From Planctomycetota bacterium (lineage in GTDB: Bacteria; Planctomycetota; UBA8742; JACQVU01), in contig JACQVU010000350.1 of the NCBI GenBank assembly GCA_016209585.1, positions 1-6,238 of the forward strand: 6,238 bases of DNA. The letters are read 5' to 3'. Below the pieces are notes generated by a model, which was not told the DNA's origin, did no database searches, and worked only from the letters and a program-made list of their open reading frames with translations. Positions 1-6,238 of the stretch are shown here, piece after piece. The position numbers and the translations under genes were made by a program. Every line of letters starts with the position of its first letter. Within the stretch, counting starts at the first letter, position 1.

Positions 1-15
1 CCCCCACCCTGCGCC

Positions 16-540
16 GTGAACGCGAATCCGACGCCCCCAGCGCCCGCCCGGCGCGATGTAGCCAAAAAAAATTTCTTCGCGCTCGCCGTGCTCACCGGTG
101 TCGGGCTGGGCCGCCTGCCCGTGGCGCCGGGAACCGCCGCCACCGCGGCGGCGGCGGGGGTCACATGGGGCTTGACGTTCGTTCCGGGTTTCGCCGCATG
201 GTGGTTGACGGTGGCGATGGTCGCGGCCAGCGCGGCCGGGTTGCCGCTGTTCCGCTGGGGCGAGGGCTACTTCGGGCGCAAAGACCCTCGGGAAGTGGTG
301 ATCGACGAGTTCGCCGGTTACTTCTGCACGCTGGCGCTCGTGCCGCTGCTTCCGGTGACGCCCATCAGCATCGTGGCGGCGTTCGTGCTCTTTCGCGCGT
401 TCGACATCGTGAAACCGCCTCCGGTTCGCGCCTGCGAGCGGATCGGCGGCCCCAGCGGCATCCTCTGGGACGATCTCATGGCTGGCGCGATGGCGCACGC
501 CGCCATGTGGGGCTTGTCCGCGGCCGGCGCGCTCGGCTGA
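16..540 (+). CDS. pgpA: Phosphatidylglycerophosphatase A (PgpA)
   Basis: PgpA removes the phosphate from phosphatidylglycerophosphate to give phosphatidylglycerol, at the cytoplasmic membrane (EC 3.1.3.27). The 174-residue protein has the family signatures in order: GVGLGRLPVAPGT at residues 28-40, DPREVVIDEFAGY at 90-102, FRAFDIVKPPPVR at 126-138 and WDDLMAG at 151-157. The acidic pairs D97/E98 and D152/D153 and R127/D130 fit the conserved polar residues of the family. Hydrophobic stretches near 41-76, 103-125 and 155-172 are likely membrane segments. The length is normal. The start is a GTG codon without a visible Shine-Dalgarno sequence. The frame is open to the left edge, so the true start could lie slightly upstream; the conserved region begins only at about residue 20. 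In many bacteria pgpA follows pgsA, but nothing upstream is visible here. The stop lies 7 bases before the stop codon of the gene remnant on the opposite strand. Confidence 0.93.
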   Translation: MNANPTPPAPARRDVAKKNFFALAVLTGVGLGRLPVAPGTAATAAAAGVTWGLTFVPGFAAWWLTVAMVAASAAGLPLFRWGEGYFGRKDPREVVIDEFAGYFCTLALVPLLPVTPISIVAAFVLFRAFDIVKPPPVRACERIGGPSGILWDDLMAGAMAHAAMWGLSAAGALG

Positions 541-542
541 GG

Positions 543-614
543 CGGCCCTAACGCACGGTGAAGGTGACGCGCGACTCCTCGGCGCGGTCGATCGCCCGCC
601 AGAACTCGACGAGT
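543..614. repeat. Direct repeat, copy A (72 bp)
   Basis: This segment matches 4802-4873 without gaps at 66 of 72 positions. Counting by eye, the mismatches are at 548, 549, 551, 584, 599 and 610. The inner 552-614 matches 4811-4873 at 60 of 63 positions, with the first 32 bases identical. Both copies carry the same 3' coding end of a DUF3857-type gene in the same orientation. Of the three inner mismatches, one is synonymous (Arg CGC/CGG) and two change residues (Trp/Cys, Val/Ile). This fits drift after duplication more than preserved coding function. Similarity fades quickly after 614. Confidence 0.88.
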
Positions 615-640
615 CGCGGGGAGTGTAGAACGAGTTGTCG
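548..640 (-). pseudogene. Orphan 3' end of a DUF3857-family gene (gene remnant)
   Basis: Read on the minus strand, this stretch encodes LVEFWRAIDRAEESRVTFTVR-stop split across about 21 codons, almost identical to the C-terminus of the DUF3857-type gene that ends at 4807 (LIEFCRAIDRAEES then RVTFTVR-stop). Similarity is strong for the last 21 residues. It becomes doubtful further upstream, where GRRAFVRQL may correspond to GVRIVRRLA of the intact protein with a short deletion. The frame stays open to 787, but that upstream part has no recognisable DUF3857 or transglutaminase sequence and would run into the promoter region of the next genes. The stop codons differ between the copies (TAG here, TGA at 4807). 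It is therefore best read as a truncated duplicate, not an expressed protein. The left boundary is secure. The right boundary at about 640 is approximate. Confidence 0.7.
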
Positions 641-816
641 GACGAAAGCGCGACGACCGCCGGGAAGCGACTCCGCGCGCGATATCGCGCCCGACCGACA
701 CTCTCGCCGGGTGTCGCCATCGCCGCGCTTCGTCCCGACGTTTCGTCGTTGCCCGCTCATTGGCCAGTCTGGTAGACTCCATCTCACCCCCGCCTGTTAG
801 GCTGCGGACCAACACC
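615..816. other. Gap between the gene remnant and the secretin-like operon
   Basis: No convincing gene is seen here on either strand. The gap holds a perfect 14-base palindrome, GCGCGATATCGCGC, at 677-690, and a small inverted repeat, CGACG-TTT-CGTCG, at 736-748 just before the proposed promoter. Either could be a protein-binding site, but both are short and built mostly of G and C, so chance is a fair explanation. The open frames crossing it on both strands are Arg- and Ser-rich, as expected for non-coding GC-rich DNA. Confidence 0.5.
749..778 (+). promoter_or_regulatory. Candidate sigma-70-type promoter for the operon
   Basis: TTGCCC at 749-754 (four of six matches to TTGACA) and TAGACT at 773-778 (four of six to TATAAT) are separated by 18 bases. 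Transcription would start near 785, about 32 bases before the ATG at 817. The position directly before the first gene of the pair supports it. The match is modest and promoters in this kind of organism are poorly predictable, so it is tentative. Confidence 0.28.
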
Positions 817-2685
817 ATGCGTAGTGCCTTCCTGTTAGCCGCGGCGCTTCTCGCGCCGGCGCTGGCCGTCACTGTGTACGCGGAAGAGGAGGCGAAGGAA
901 CCGGACGAGTTCCGCGTCCATGACTTCACGGTCTTGTCCCGCGCGCGGACCGCGGAGTCGTCGGTGCACCTGTTTCCGGCGTGGGACTTCGATCAGGAGT
1001 TCGATTTTGTCTATCGCGTGCCGCGCAGGAAGCAGGAAGGCGCGCCCGTCTTCCCGGTTGAGGAAAAGGACGATTCGGCGAAGGTGATTTTGTCGATCGT
1101 CGAGCATTGGGCCGGGCCCGAGAGGACGATTCGCGCCTCCGCGGAGAACGGCCGCGTGACGCTGTCGGGGCCTCCGTTTCTTCACGCCCGCCTCAGTGAA
1201 TTGCGCACCGCTCTCGACCAGGTGGCGGGGATTTCGCACGAAGCGCGTGTGTCGTTCATCTCACTCACGCCGGCGCAGATTTCAGCCCGGAAAGGGAAGC
1301 CGTGGTTCGGCTTGGCGCCCGACGCGGAAGCCGAAGCACTGGTCGCCCAGGCTGCGGAGGCGAAACAGGTGCTCTTCTCGCCAAACAACGGCTTGTTGTC
1401 CGGCGAAGCGAACGTGACCTGGCGCCCGGCAATCGCGGACTACGACGCGCAGGTGGCTCAGGGGGCGGCGGACCTGGAGCCTGTGGTGATGCTCTTTCCG
1501 CTTGGCCCGTTCGGTGTAATGCGAATCTCACGAATGCCCACGGGCAAGGCAAACCTCGTTGAACTGGTTGTCCGCCGCGCTGAAGCGCCCGACGGATGGC
1601 GGAAAGTTCAGACGAACGGACGGGCCGTTGAATTGGTACGCGACCAGGCAGCCGCCGGGGCCTTTGAGTTCCTGCTTCCGGACGGTCAGGCCGCGGTGCT
1701 CGGCACGGTCGGTGGTTCAAAGAGGGGCGGGTTCCCCTCAACGATAGTGATTCTCGCCCGATCGAGCGGGGCGGCCGCGCTGAGTGTCGACGTGCCGTCA
1801 ACAAACGGACAGGTGTTTCGCGTGACGCCGCTGGCGGGGAAACGGCTGTCGTTCCGGCGTTCTCGGCTGGGGCTTCGAGGGCTGCGGGATCCTCTGAACC
1901 TCCAGATCCAGCATCCGGGCCGCGTGGAGTGGACGCGACTGGATGAAGAGGCGATAGGCGTGGAGTGCGAGCGAATGAACCTATTCGCGCGAGCGGGAGA
2001 CTCTCCCGATGACCGGCGCCTGAACGCGACCATGGTGACGCCGGACGGGGTCGTGTACAGCGAGTTCAGCGCCCCGGAGAAGGAGCGCATGCGGGCGTAC
2101 ATGACCGCGCGGGAAGAAGCGGCGGGGCGTCAGTGCGCGGTGAACGTTCTACTCGTGACCGGCGCGCTTCCCGGCGACGCTGTGCCGTCGATGACCGAAC
2201 CGCTGGCGCCTGAGAGGTTCTCGCAAATCGTCGAACTTCTCCGCCAGGGCAAGCAGGGGGGCGCCGGCCTGATCGCGGAGGCCGGGGCGGTCGTTCGGTT
2301 GGGCGGCGCGGCCGAGATCGAGACGGCGCGGCGAGAGGCCTACGTGGCCGGCCAACTTCTGGAGGTGGCGCAAGGAGCGACCATTCTGGACCCGAACATC
2401 GGCGAGGCGAGCGACGGCGTCGCTTTGGGGCTTCGGCTTCGCGGGGGCGGCGCGCGCAAGGTGCGCCTCGACATGTCGCTCGAACTCGCCGAGATCAAGC
2501 GCATCGACTCCACGAAAATGGGCGCCACGCTCATCGAGAAGCCCGTTCAGCGATTCTATTCGTCGGAGCGCAGCGTCGTGCTGGATGAAAGCGGCGCGGC
2601 AGCGGTGCCGTTCGGCACGTGGGACGTGAACGGTAAGCCCGCGCCGCTCACGGCGATTGTCTCCCTGTTCCCGGTGCGGCCATGA
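817..2685 (+). CDS. Exported secretin-like protein, first of a paralog pair
   Basis: The exact function is not recognised. The 622-residue protein begins with a clear signal peptide: MR, a hydrophobic core at about residues 4-20, and a likely cleavage after VYA (residue 22) before an acidic stretch. I chose the ATG at 817 because a TTG start at 760 would put 19 non-hydrophobic residues before the signal peptide. Residues 86-150 follow the pattern of the small ring-building N-domains of secretins: a helix, NGRVTLSGPPFLHARL at 111-126, another helix, then ARVSFISL. Residues 484-620 loosely resemble the end of a secretin domain: GGAAEIETARREAYV, a DPNIGEASDGVALGLRLR segment, alternating strands, and a final PFGTW then AIVSLFPV. 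The canonical secretin ending (VP-LGDIP-LG-LF) is absent, so a true outer-membrane secretin is unproven. It overlaps the next gene by ATGA and aligns with it along its whole length. Confidence 0.72.
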   Translation: MRSAFLLAAALLAPALAVTVYAEEEAKEPDEFRVHDFTVLSRARTAESSVHLFPAWDFDQEFDFVYRVPRRKQEGAPVFPVEEKDDSAKVILSIVEHWAGPERTIRASAENGRVTLSGPPFLHARLSELRTALDQVAGISHEARVSFISLTPAQISARKGKPWFGLAPDAEAEALVAQAAEAKQVLFSPNNGLLSGEANVTWRPAIADYDAQVAQGAADLEPVVMLFPLGPFGVMRISRMPTGKANLVELVVRRAEAPDGWRKVQTNGRAVELVRDQAAAGAFEFLLPDGQAAVLGTVGGSKRGGFPSTIVILARSSGAAALSVDVPSTNGQVFRVTPLAGKRLSFRRSRLGLRGLRDPLNLQIQHPGRVEWTRLDEEAIGVECERMNLFARAGDSPDDRRLNATMVTPDGVVYSEFSAPEKERMRAYMTAREEAAGRQCAVNVLLVTGALPGDAVPSMTEPLAPERFSQIVELLRQGKQGGAGLIAEAGAVVRLGGAAEIETARREAYVAGQLLEVAQGATILDPNIGEASDGVALGLRLRGGGARKVRLDMSLELAEIKRIDSTKMGATLIEKPVQRFYSSERSVVLDESGAAAVPFGTWDVNGKPAPLTAIVSLFPVRP

Positions 2686-4583
2686 CTCTCTCGCCGCCGA
2701 ACGCGACATCCTTTGTCATTCGCGCACACGTGGCGTTGCTGCTGGTGGCACTGTTTGCCGGCGCGGCGCGCGCGCAGCAGCCGCCGGCCGGGAAGGAGGA
2801 AGGCGACGCCGCGTCGAAAGTCGAGGTGTACGATTTCTCCTTCGTGGGTTCGAAGAAGCGAATCGTTCCGTCCGCCGGAGTCTTCATCTCTCGGTTCCAC
2901 GCAATCGTCACCGGAGAAGGGAGCACGATGTATGACACCGACGAATGGGGCGATGATTCGCTTTCAATGGATGAAGTGGCGTACACGGTTCGAGCGTTTC
3001 TTGGGGGCGCCGTCAGCGAAGATGTGGATGAACGAGGCTCTCTGGCGGTGGCCGGTCCAACTTCCGCGCACGAGGCCGTGCGTTCGTTTCGGGACGCCCT
3101 GGCCGCATTCGAGGGCGGAACGCATGAGGTCTGCGTGTCGTTCCTGCCTGGCACGCGAAGTGTGCTGGAGGCGGCGCGGAAGGTCGGCCTGCCGGGCATA
3201 ATCACCAGAGAGAAAGCGGATGAAATCATCGCTTCCGCTCACAATGTGCGTCACGCGTTCCTGTCCGTGTTCGATGACTCACCGTCCCGGTTCCTTGACT
3301 TCGACATTCGCGCGGCCGTCCTCGACAGCCAGGTGGAGATTGCGGCGGGAGATATCGGTTACTGCCCGATTGTGCGGCACATACCGCTGGGAAGGGCGAG
3401 TGGTGTCGTGGTCGCTCGTCTCTCCGCTGCACGCGCGTCGCTCGTGGAAATGTATGCCCAGGATCAAGTCTCGATTGATCCATGGCGCACGCGCGTTCAC
3501 GAAGGTCAGACGTTGGAGTTCCCCAACCTCCTGACGGCGCTTTCGGGTGCCGAGTTCGTTCTTCCCGACGGGTGCGCGGCATTGTTCGGCGTGGGTTCGA
3601 CCATGTCAGACGCCGCGCGCCGTTCTGTTGACATAACGCCTGCTTCACTGATCATTGTGCGTGTCCCGTCGTCCGACGTGGAATCGGGGGTGAAATCCGC
3701 GGGCGAGGGGTTCCTGTTTCGCCTTTCTCCCCTGGAACGCTCACGCGTGAGGTTCGTGGCCCCATCGCTGGCGACCGATATGAGCACGTACCGATATCCC
3801 CTCTGGGAGCGCCGTCAATTCGGCGACTCACCGTGGATGCCGGACCACGGTTTCGATCCTGAGAAGGACGTTCTCAAGATTCCGCTTCGCGTTTATGTCA
3901 CGGATCCGGACTCACCATTACTCCCAAGTTATTTCGGCAACCGTCTCGCCTTTGCGCCCGAGGTCGACGGCGGCGCTGTAGCCCTTCACCAATGGCTCGC
4001 GAATCGCGAGCGGCCGCTGATGCGCCAGTTCTCCGTCGACGTGCGCCTCGTGGAAGGCCCGCTGCCCGACCGCCCTGTGCCGTTCACGGTGGAGCACCTT
4101 CCGCCTCTCGCGGGCGATGCGCTCATCGAAGAAGTCGAGAAGCAAGCGAATCCCGCGACCAGGACGCTCTTCCGGGGCGGAACCGTGGCGCTGCTTGGCG
4201 GAACAGGCTCCATCAGCCTTTTGCGGCGCGAGGCGGTGGTGACCGGGGTTTCAATCGTGGTCACTGGAGACATGGCGCTCGCCGATCCTGACGTCGCCGA
4301 CACCGCCGAAGGGTGCGCGGTCTCGTTCGATCTCGCCGCCGGTCGAGGACACAAAGTGTTGGTGGGCCTCCAGGCACAGATCGCGGCCATCGACGACACC
4401 AAACGCGTTGACACGGGAAGGGGCGTGGTCGATCACCCCGTCCAGCGCCTGCTTTCCGTGGAGCGCCGGGTGGAGATCGCGCCGGGAGGAACGGCCCTCA
4501 TCCCGCTCGGGGCGTGGAGGTCGGGCGACGCCGACGCGCCCGTCACGATGATCGTGCGCCTCACGCCAGCGAGGGTTGAGTAG
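2682..4583 (+). CDS. Exported secretin-like protein, second of a paralog pair
   Basis: This 633-residue protein is a diverged full-length paralog of its upstream neighbour; its function is not recognised. Its ATG shares four bases (ATGA) with the upstream stop and there is no Shine-Dalgarno sequence, so translation is probably coupled. A signal peptide with a hydrophobic core at about residues 16-29 is likely cut after ARA (31), before QQPPAG. Matching blocks in order: VYDFSFV (49-55) to VHDFTVL upstream; GSLAVAGPTSAHEAVRSFRD (119-138) to the upstream GRVTLSGPP block; LDSQVEIAAGDI (214-225) to YDAQVAQGAADL; EFVLPDGCAALFGVGS (291-306) to EFLLPDGQAAVLGTVG; VDVRLVEGPLP (452-462) to VNVLLVTGALP; and DHPVQRLLSVERRVEI (584-599), then LIPLGAW, to EKPVQRFYSSERSVVL, then VPFGTW. 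The C-terminal block lacks the canonical secretin signature. The two proteins may act together as a hetero-oligomer (inference). It converges with the DUF3857-type gene, 223 bases away. Confidence 0.72.
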   Translation: MTLSPPNATSFVIRAHVALLLVALFAGAARAQQPPAGKEEGDAASKVEVYDFSFVGSKKRIVPSAGVFISRFHAIVTGEGSTMYDTDEWGDDSLSMDEVAYTVRAFLGGAVSEDVDERGSLAVAGPTSAHEAVRSFRDALAAFEGGTHEVCVSFLPGTRSVLEAARKVGLPGIITREKADEIIASAHNVRHAFLSVFDDSPSRFLDFDIRAAVLDSQVEIAAGDIGYCPIVRHIPLGRASGVVVARLSAARASLVEMYAQDQVSIDPWRTRVHEGQTLEFPNLLTALSGAEFVLPDGCAALFGVGSTMSDAARRSVDITPASLIIVRVPSSDVESGVKSAGEGFLFRLSPLERSRVRFVAPSLATDMSTYRYPLWERRQFGDSPWMPDHGFDPEKDVLKIPLRVYVTDPDSPLLPSYFGNRLAFAPEVDGGAVALHQWLANRERPLMRQFSVDVRLVEGPLPDRPVPFTVEHLPPLAGDALIEEVEKQANPATRTLFRGGTVALLGGTGSISLLRREAVVTGVSIVVTGDMALADPDVADTAEGCAVSFDLAAGRGHKVLVGLQAQIAAIDDTKRVDTGRGVVDHPVQRLLSVERRVEIAPGGTALIPLGAWRSGDADAPVTMIVRLTPARVE

Positions 4584-4806
4584 CGGCAAAGAACCCTCAT
4601 CAACCTGGGGCACTGCGGCGCCTGGGGCTGTGACCCGCCTACCGGCGACGGCATCCTCCTGCAAGCGCCCCCGCGTTTCTCGGCGCGGCGCTCAACCTGG
4701 TCTTCACGAACATCACCGAGTACGCCACCGGCCGCTTCTTTCCGAATTGAGAACGGGCGCATGAAGCGCTCGACCGACGAGAAGAAGGCCGCGAACCGCG
4801 CCGGCC
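4584..4806. other. Convergent intergenic gap with gene debris
   Basis: The region lies between two converging genes and carries no full-length gene. It contains a possible gene fragment ending at 4750. Near its right end GGCC at 4787-4790 can pair with GGCC at 4803-4806 and GCG at 4791-4793 with CGC at 4797-4799. That gives an imperfect hairpin without a T-run, so it is only a weak terminator candidate for either gene. An 8-base direct repeat, CCTGGGGC, occurs at 4604-4611 and 4621-4628 and is probably chance. Confidence 0.5.
4634..4750 (+). pseudogene. Possible 3' gene fragment (EcsC-like tail)
   Basis: In this frame the last ~27 codons before the TGA at 4748 read like genuine protein: APAFLGAALNLVF, then TNITEYATGRFFPN. 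The mix of Gly/Ala-rich hydrophobic residues followed by a TNITEYATGRFF segment is reminiscent of the C-terminal end of EcsC-family proteins (pattern like GAAxNxxFT...ARGHF). That resemblance is from memory and weak. Upstream of about 4661 the frame turns into PAYRRRHPP, which does not look like protein, and a TGA at 4631 closes it. If real, it is a broken remnant. It is too short to be a gene and has no start. It could also be the chance translation of GC-rich DNA. Confidence 0.3.
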
Positions 4807-4873
4807 TCACCGCACGGTGAAGGTGACGCGCGACTCCTCGGCCCGGTCGATCGCCCGGCAGAACTCGATGAGT
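4802..4873. repeat. Direct repeat, copy B (72 bp)
   Basis: This is the partner of 543-614, lying 4259 bases downstream in the same orientation, with 66 of 72 positions matching. Here the repeat is the native 3' end of an intact reading frame, so this copy is likely the source or the older one. Together the copies bracket the two-gene secretin-like operon and could support RecA-type recombination that deletes it, although 63-72 bp of imperfect identity is short for that. Confidence 0.88.
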
Positions 4874-6238
4874 TGGGGGTACTCGCGGGGCGAGACCCGC
4901 ATGCCGTCGGTCGCCAGGCGCCGGACGATCCGCACGCCCTCCTCACCGCTGGAGAAGTGGAGGGAATAGTGGCCGAAACCAGTGAGCAACACCAGGTCGG
5001 GCGGCGGGGCGGCCGGGGTCATTCCCGGCTCCGCCTGCACCAGCACGGCGTCCTCGCGGTGGAGAGGAGAGAGGGCGTAGAGCGGGAACTGCCGCTGCGC
5101 CCGGTCGACGAAACGCTGCGTGAGCATGAGCGGCTCCAGGCCGTTGCGCACGGCCACCTCGGCCCCGTTCTTCCGGGCGAAGCGGTCCATGGTGAACTCG
5201 GCCGAGAAGGTGAAGGGCTGGCCGAAGGCCTTGAGGTCGCCGAAGTCGAGCGCCACCTCGCGCGGGGCGCCGAAGTGGCGCAGCAGGGCGTTCTCGCCGA
5301 AGTTCTTCTTACGGTTGTTGTCCCAGTCCTTGGCCGACTCTTTCAGGCCGGCGCCCTGAAGACCAGCCAGCCGGATCTCGTACTGGGCGGAGACGGTGGC
5401 GTCGGGCTTCACCTTGAGCAGCGTGGCCGTGCGGACAACGTGCTCTTCATCCGGGCGGGCCGGCAGACGCCGAAACTCGTACCCGCCGACGTCGTCGAGC
5501 ACCAGGGCGGTTCCCCCTTGCAAGGGATACGGCAGGACGCCGAAGGGGGCGAACTTCGGGCCGACGGTGAGCCAGATGTCGCCTTCCTCGGTTTCGAACA
5601 GGTTGCAGGAGTAGTCGCTGAAGTAGGACATGTTCGGCGTCTCCCACCAGGTGTCGTCGTGGAACTGTTCGCGCGCGCGGCAGAAGGCCGGTTTGCGCGG
5701 GATGCCGGCGGCCTCGCACATGGTCAGGAAGAGGTCCTCGCGGTCGCCGCGCTTCTCGATGAGCGTCGCCGTGGGACCGTTCGAGCCAGACTCGATCTCG
5801 GCGTTCACCCAGGCGTAGAGGCGGCGGAGTTTCCCGGCCGTGCCGCGCGGGGCTGGGGCGCCGCCCTCGCCGGGGGCGGCGAGCACCCTGGCCGTGGTCT
5901 CGCGGACCAGGTAGGTGGTGTCGGTGCGCGACAGGTGCCGGTCTTTGGCGGCGGCGGCCACCAGGTTCCAGGTGCGCGGCGTGACGATTTTCACCATGGG
6001 GAAGATGGCGTCGCGCGAGGGCATCATCGGTTCGCGCTCCACCAGCGGCAGCCGCTCCACGGTGTAGCGCCGGGTGACGAGGCCGGTGGCGGGGTCTTCG
6101 GTGATCACGGCGGAGACGGGCAGGTTGCGCTCATGGAAGAGCAGCGGGAGGTCCTTGGGATAAATGATGATGAACTCGGAGACGATGAACGGTTCCTGCC
6201 CGTCAACGTCCTGGAAGTAGAAGCCGCCGTGGTTGAAG
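4807..6238 (-). CDS. DUF3857/transglutaminase-like protein, catalytic triad apparently lost (5' partial)
   Basis: The gene runs off the right edge. The frame is open from 6237 to the TGA at 4807 (476 codons), with 43 residues upstream of the first internal GTG at 6108, so that GTG is not the start. The visible N-terminal part (FYFQDVDGQEPFIVSEF..., then VERLPLVEREPMMP and VKIVTPRTW) fits the end of a DUF3857 domain. A transglutaminase-like core follows: LYAWVNAEIE, EKRGDREDLFLTMCEAAGI, YFSDYSCNLF, and DIWLTVGPKFAPFGVLP. The family normally has GDCKD, FNHV and WLDPT here, carrying the catalytic Cys, His and Asp. This protein has GDRED (Arg at 5740-5742), FSDY (Asp at 5614-5616) and WLTVG (5561-5575), so it is probably not a catalyst. 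The C-terminal ~150 residues, ending in AIDRAEESRVTFTVR, match the usual beta-rich tail of the family. Such proteins are normally exported; the signal peptide would lie outside the window. Substrate and role are unknown. Confidence 0.82.
   Translation of the reverse strand, partial: FNHGGFYFQDVDGQEPFIVSEFIIIYPKDLPLLFHERNLPVSAVITEDPATGLVTRRYTVERLPLVEREPMMPSRDAIFPMVKIVTPRTWNLVAAAAKDRHLSRTDTTYLVRETTARVLAAPGEGGAPAPRGTAGKLRRLYAWVNAEIESGSNGPTATLIEKRGDREDLFLTMCEAAGIPRKPAFCRAREQFHDDTWWETPNMSYFSDYSCNLFETEEGDIWLTVGPKFAPFGVLPYPLQGGTALVLDDVGGYEFRRLPARPDEEHVVRTATLLKVKPDATVSAQYEIRLAGLQGAGLKESAKDWDNNRKKNFGENALLRHFGAPREVALDFGDLKAFGQPFTFSAEFTMDRFARKNGAEVAVRNGLEPLMLTQRFVDRAQRQFPLYALSPLHREDAVLVQAEPGMTPAAPPPDLVLLTGFGHYSLHFSSGEEGVRIVRRLATDGMRVSPREYPQLIEFCRAIDRAEESRVTFTVR

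Noticed and set aside
134..154. Perfect 8-bp stem hairpin (CCGCCGCC / GGCGGCGG) within pgpA
   Set aside because: It falls inside the coding region and is explained by an Ala/Thr-rich stretch with GC-rich codons; there is no T-run and no reason for a terminator there.
760..816. Upstream TTG start for the first secretin-like gene
   Set aside because: It would place 19 mostly polar residues before a textbook signal peptide and overlap the candidate promoter; the ATG at 817 fits better.
1265..1804. Long minus-strand open frame (179 codons) inside the first secretin-like gene, and similar ones at 1686-2102, 2149-2709 and 2648-3229
   Set aside because: They are Arg/Pro/Ser-rich, have no recognisable motifs and lie opposite well-supported genes with signal peptides; such shadow frames are expected in GC-rich DNA.
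4604..4628. CCTGGGGC direct repeat as an attachment or target-site duplication
   Set aside because: It is only 8 bases with copies 17 bases apart, and no mobile element lies between them.
4787..4806. Imperfect GC hairpin as a bidirectional terminator between the convergent genes
   Set aside because: The stem is interrupted by an unpaired bulge and there is no T-run on either side; pairing of this quality is common in GC-rich DNA.
4761..4820. Tiny open frame MKRSTDEKKAANRAGLTAR on the plus strand
   Set aside because: Only 19 codons, overlaps the 3' end of the opposing gene, and has no ribosome binding site or recognisable similarity.

Overview
The window is GC-rich bacterial chromosomal DNA without phage, insertion-sequence, CRISPR, rRNA or tRNA signals. 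Gene starts lack clear Shine-Dalgarno sequences. The pair of large secreted paralogs and a DUF3857-type protein with an altered active site would fit Planctomycetota or a relative, or an uncultured lineage of that kind. That assignment is an inference from style, because no marker gene is present.

Layout from left to right: (1) pgpA (+, 16-540), the last step of phosphatidylglycerol synthesis. (2) A 276-base gap (541-816) that begins with an orphaned 3' end of a DUF3857-family gene on the minus strand and ends with the probable promoter of the next genes. (3) Two large colinear paralogs (+, 817-2685 and 2682-4583) joined by an ATGA stop/start overlap. Each has a signal peptide, an N-terminal segment like the small ring-building domains of secretins, and a C-terminal segment loosely like the end of a secretin domain. 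(4) A 223-base gap (4584-4806) with a possible fragment of another gene, faintly like the tail of EcsC proteins. (5) The 3' part of a DUF3857/transglutaminase-like gene (-, 4807 to beyond 6238), whose expected Cys-His-Asp triad appears to be lost.

The main structural observation is that the last ~70 bases of the DUF3857 gene occur twice, in direct orientation, 4259 bases apart. One copy is in the intact gene and the other lies just after pgpA. The two copies bracket the two-gene secretin-like operon. This suggests that the operon arrived, or the DUF3857 gene was partly duplicated, in a rearrangement between pgpA and its former neighbour.

Functionally, pgpA acts at the inner membrane in phospholipid synthesis and looks unrelated to the rest. 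The two paralogs are probably co-translated and exported together, and may form a hetero-oligomer in the periplasm or outer membrane. The DUF3857 protein faces them convergently; DUF3857 proteins are usually exported too, but its N-terminus lies outside the window.
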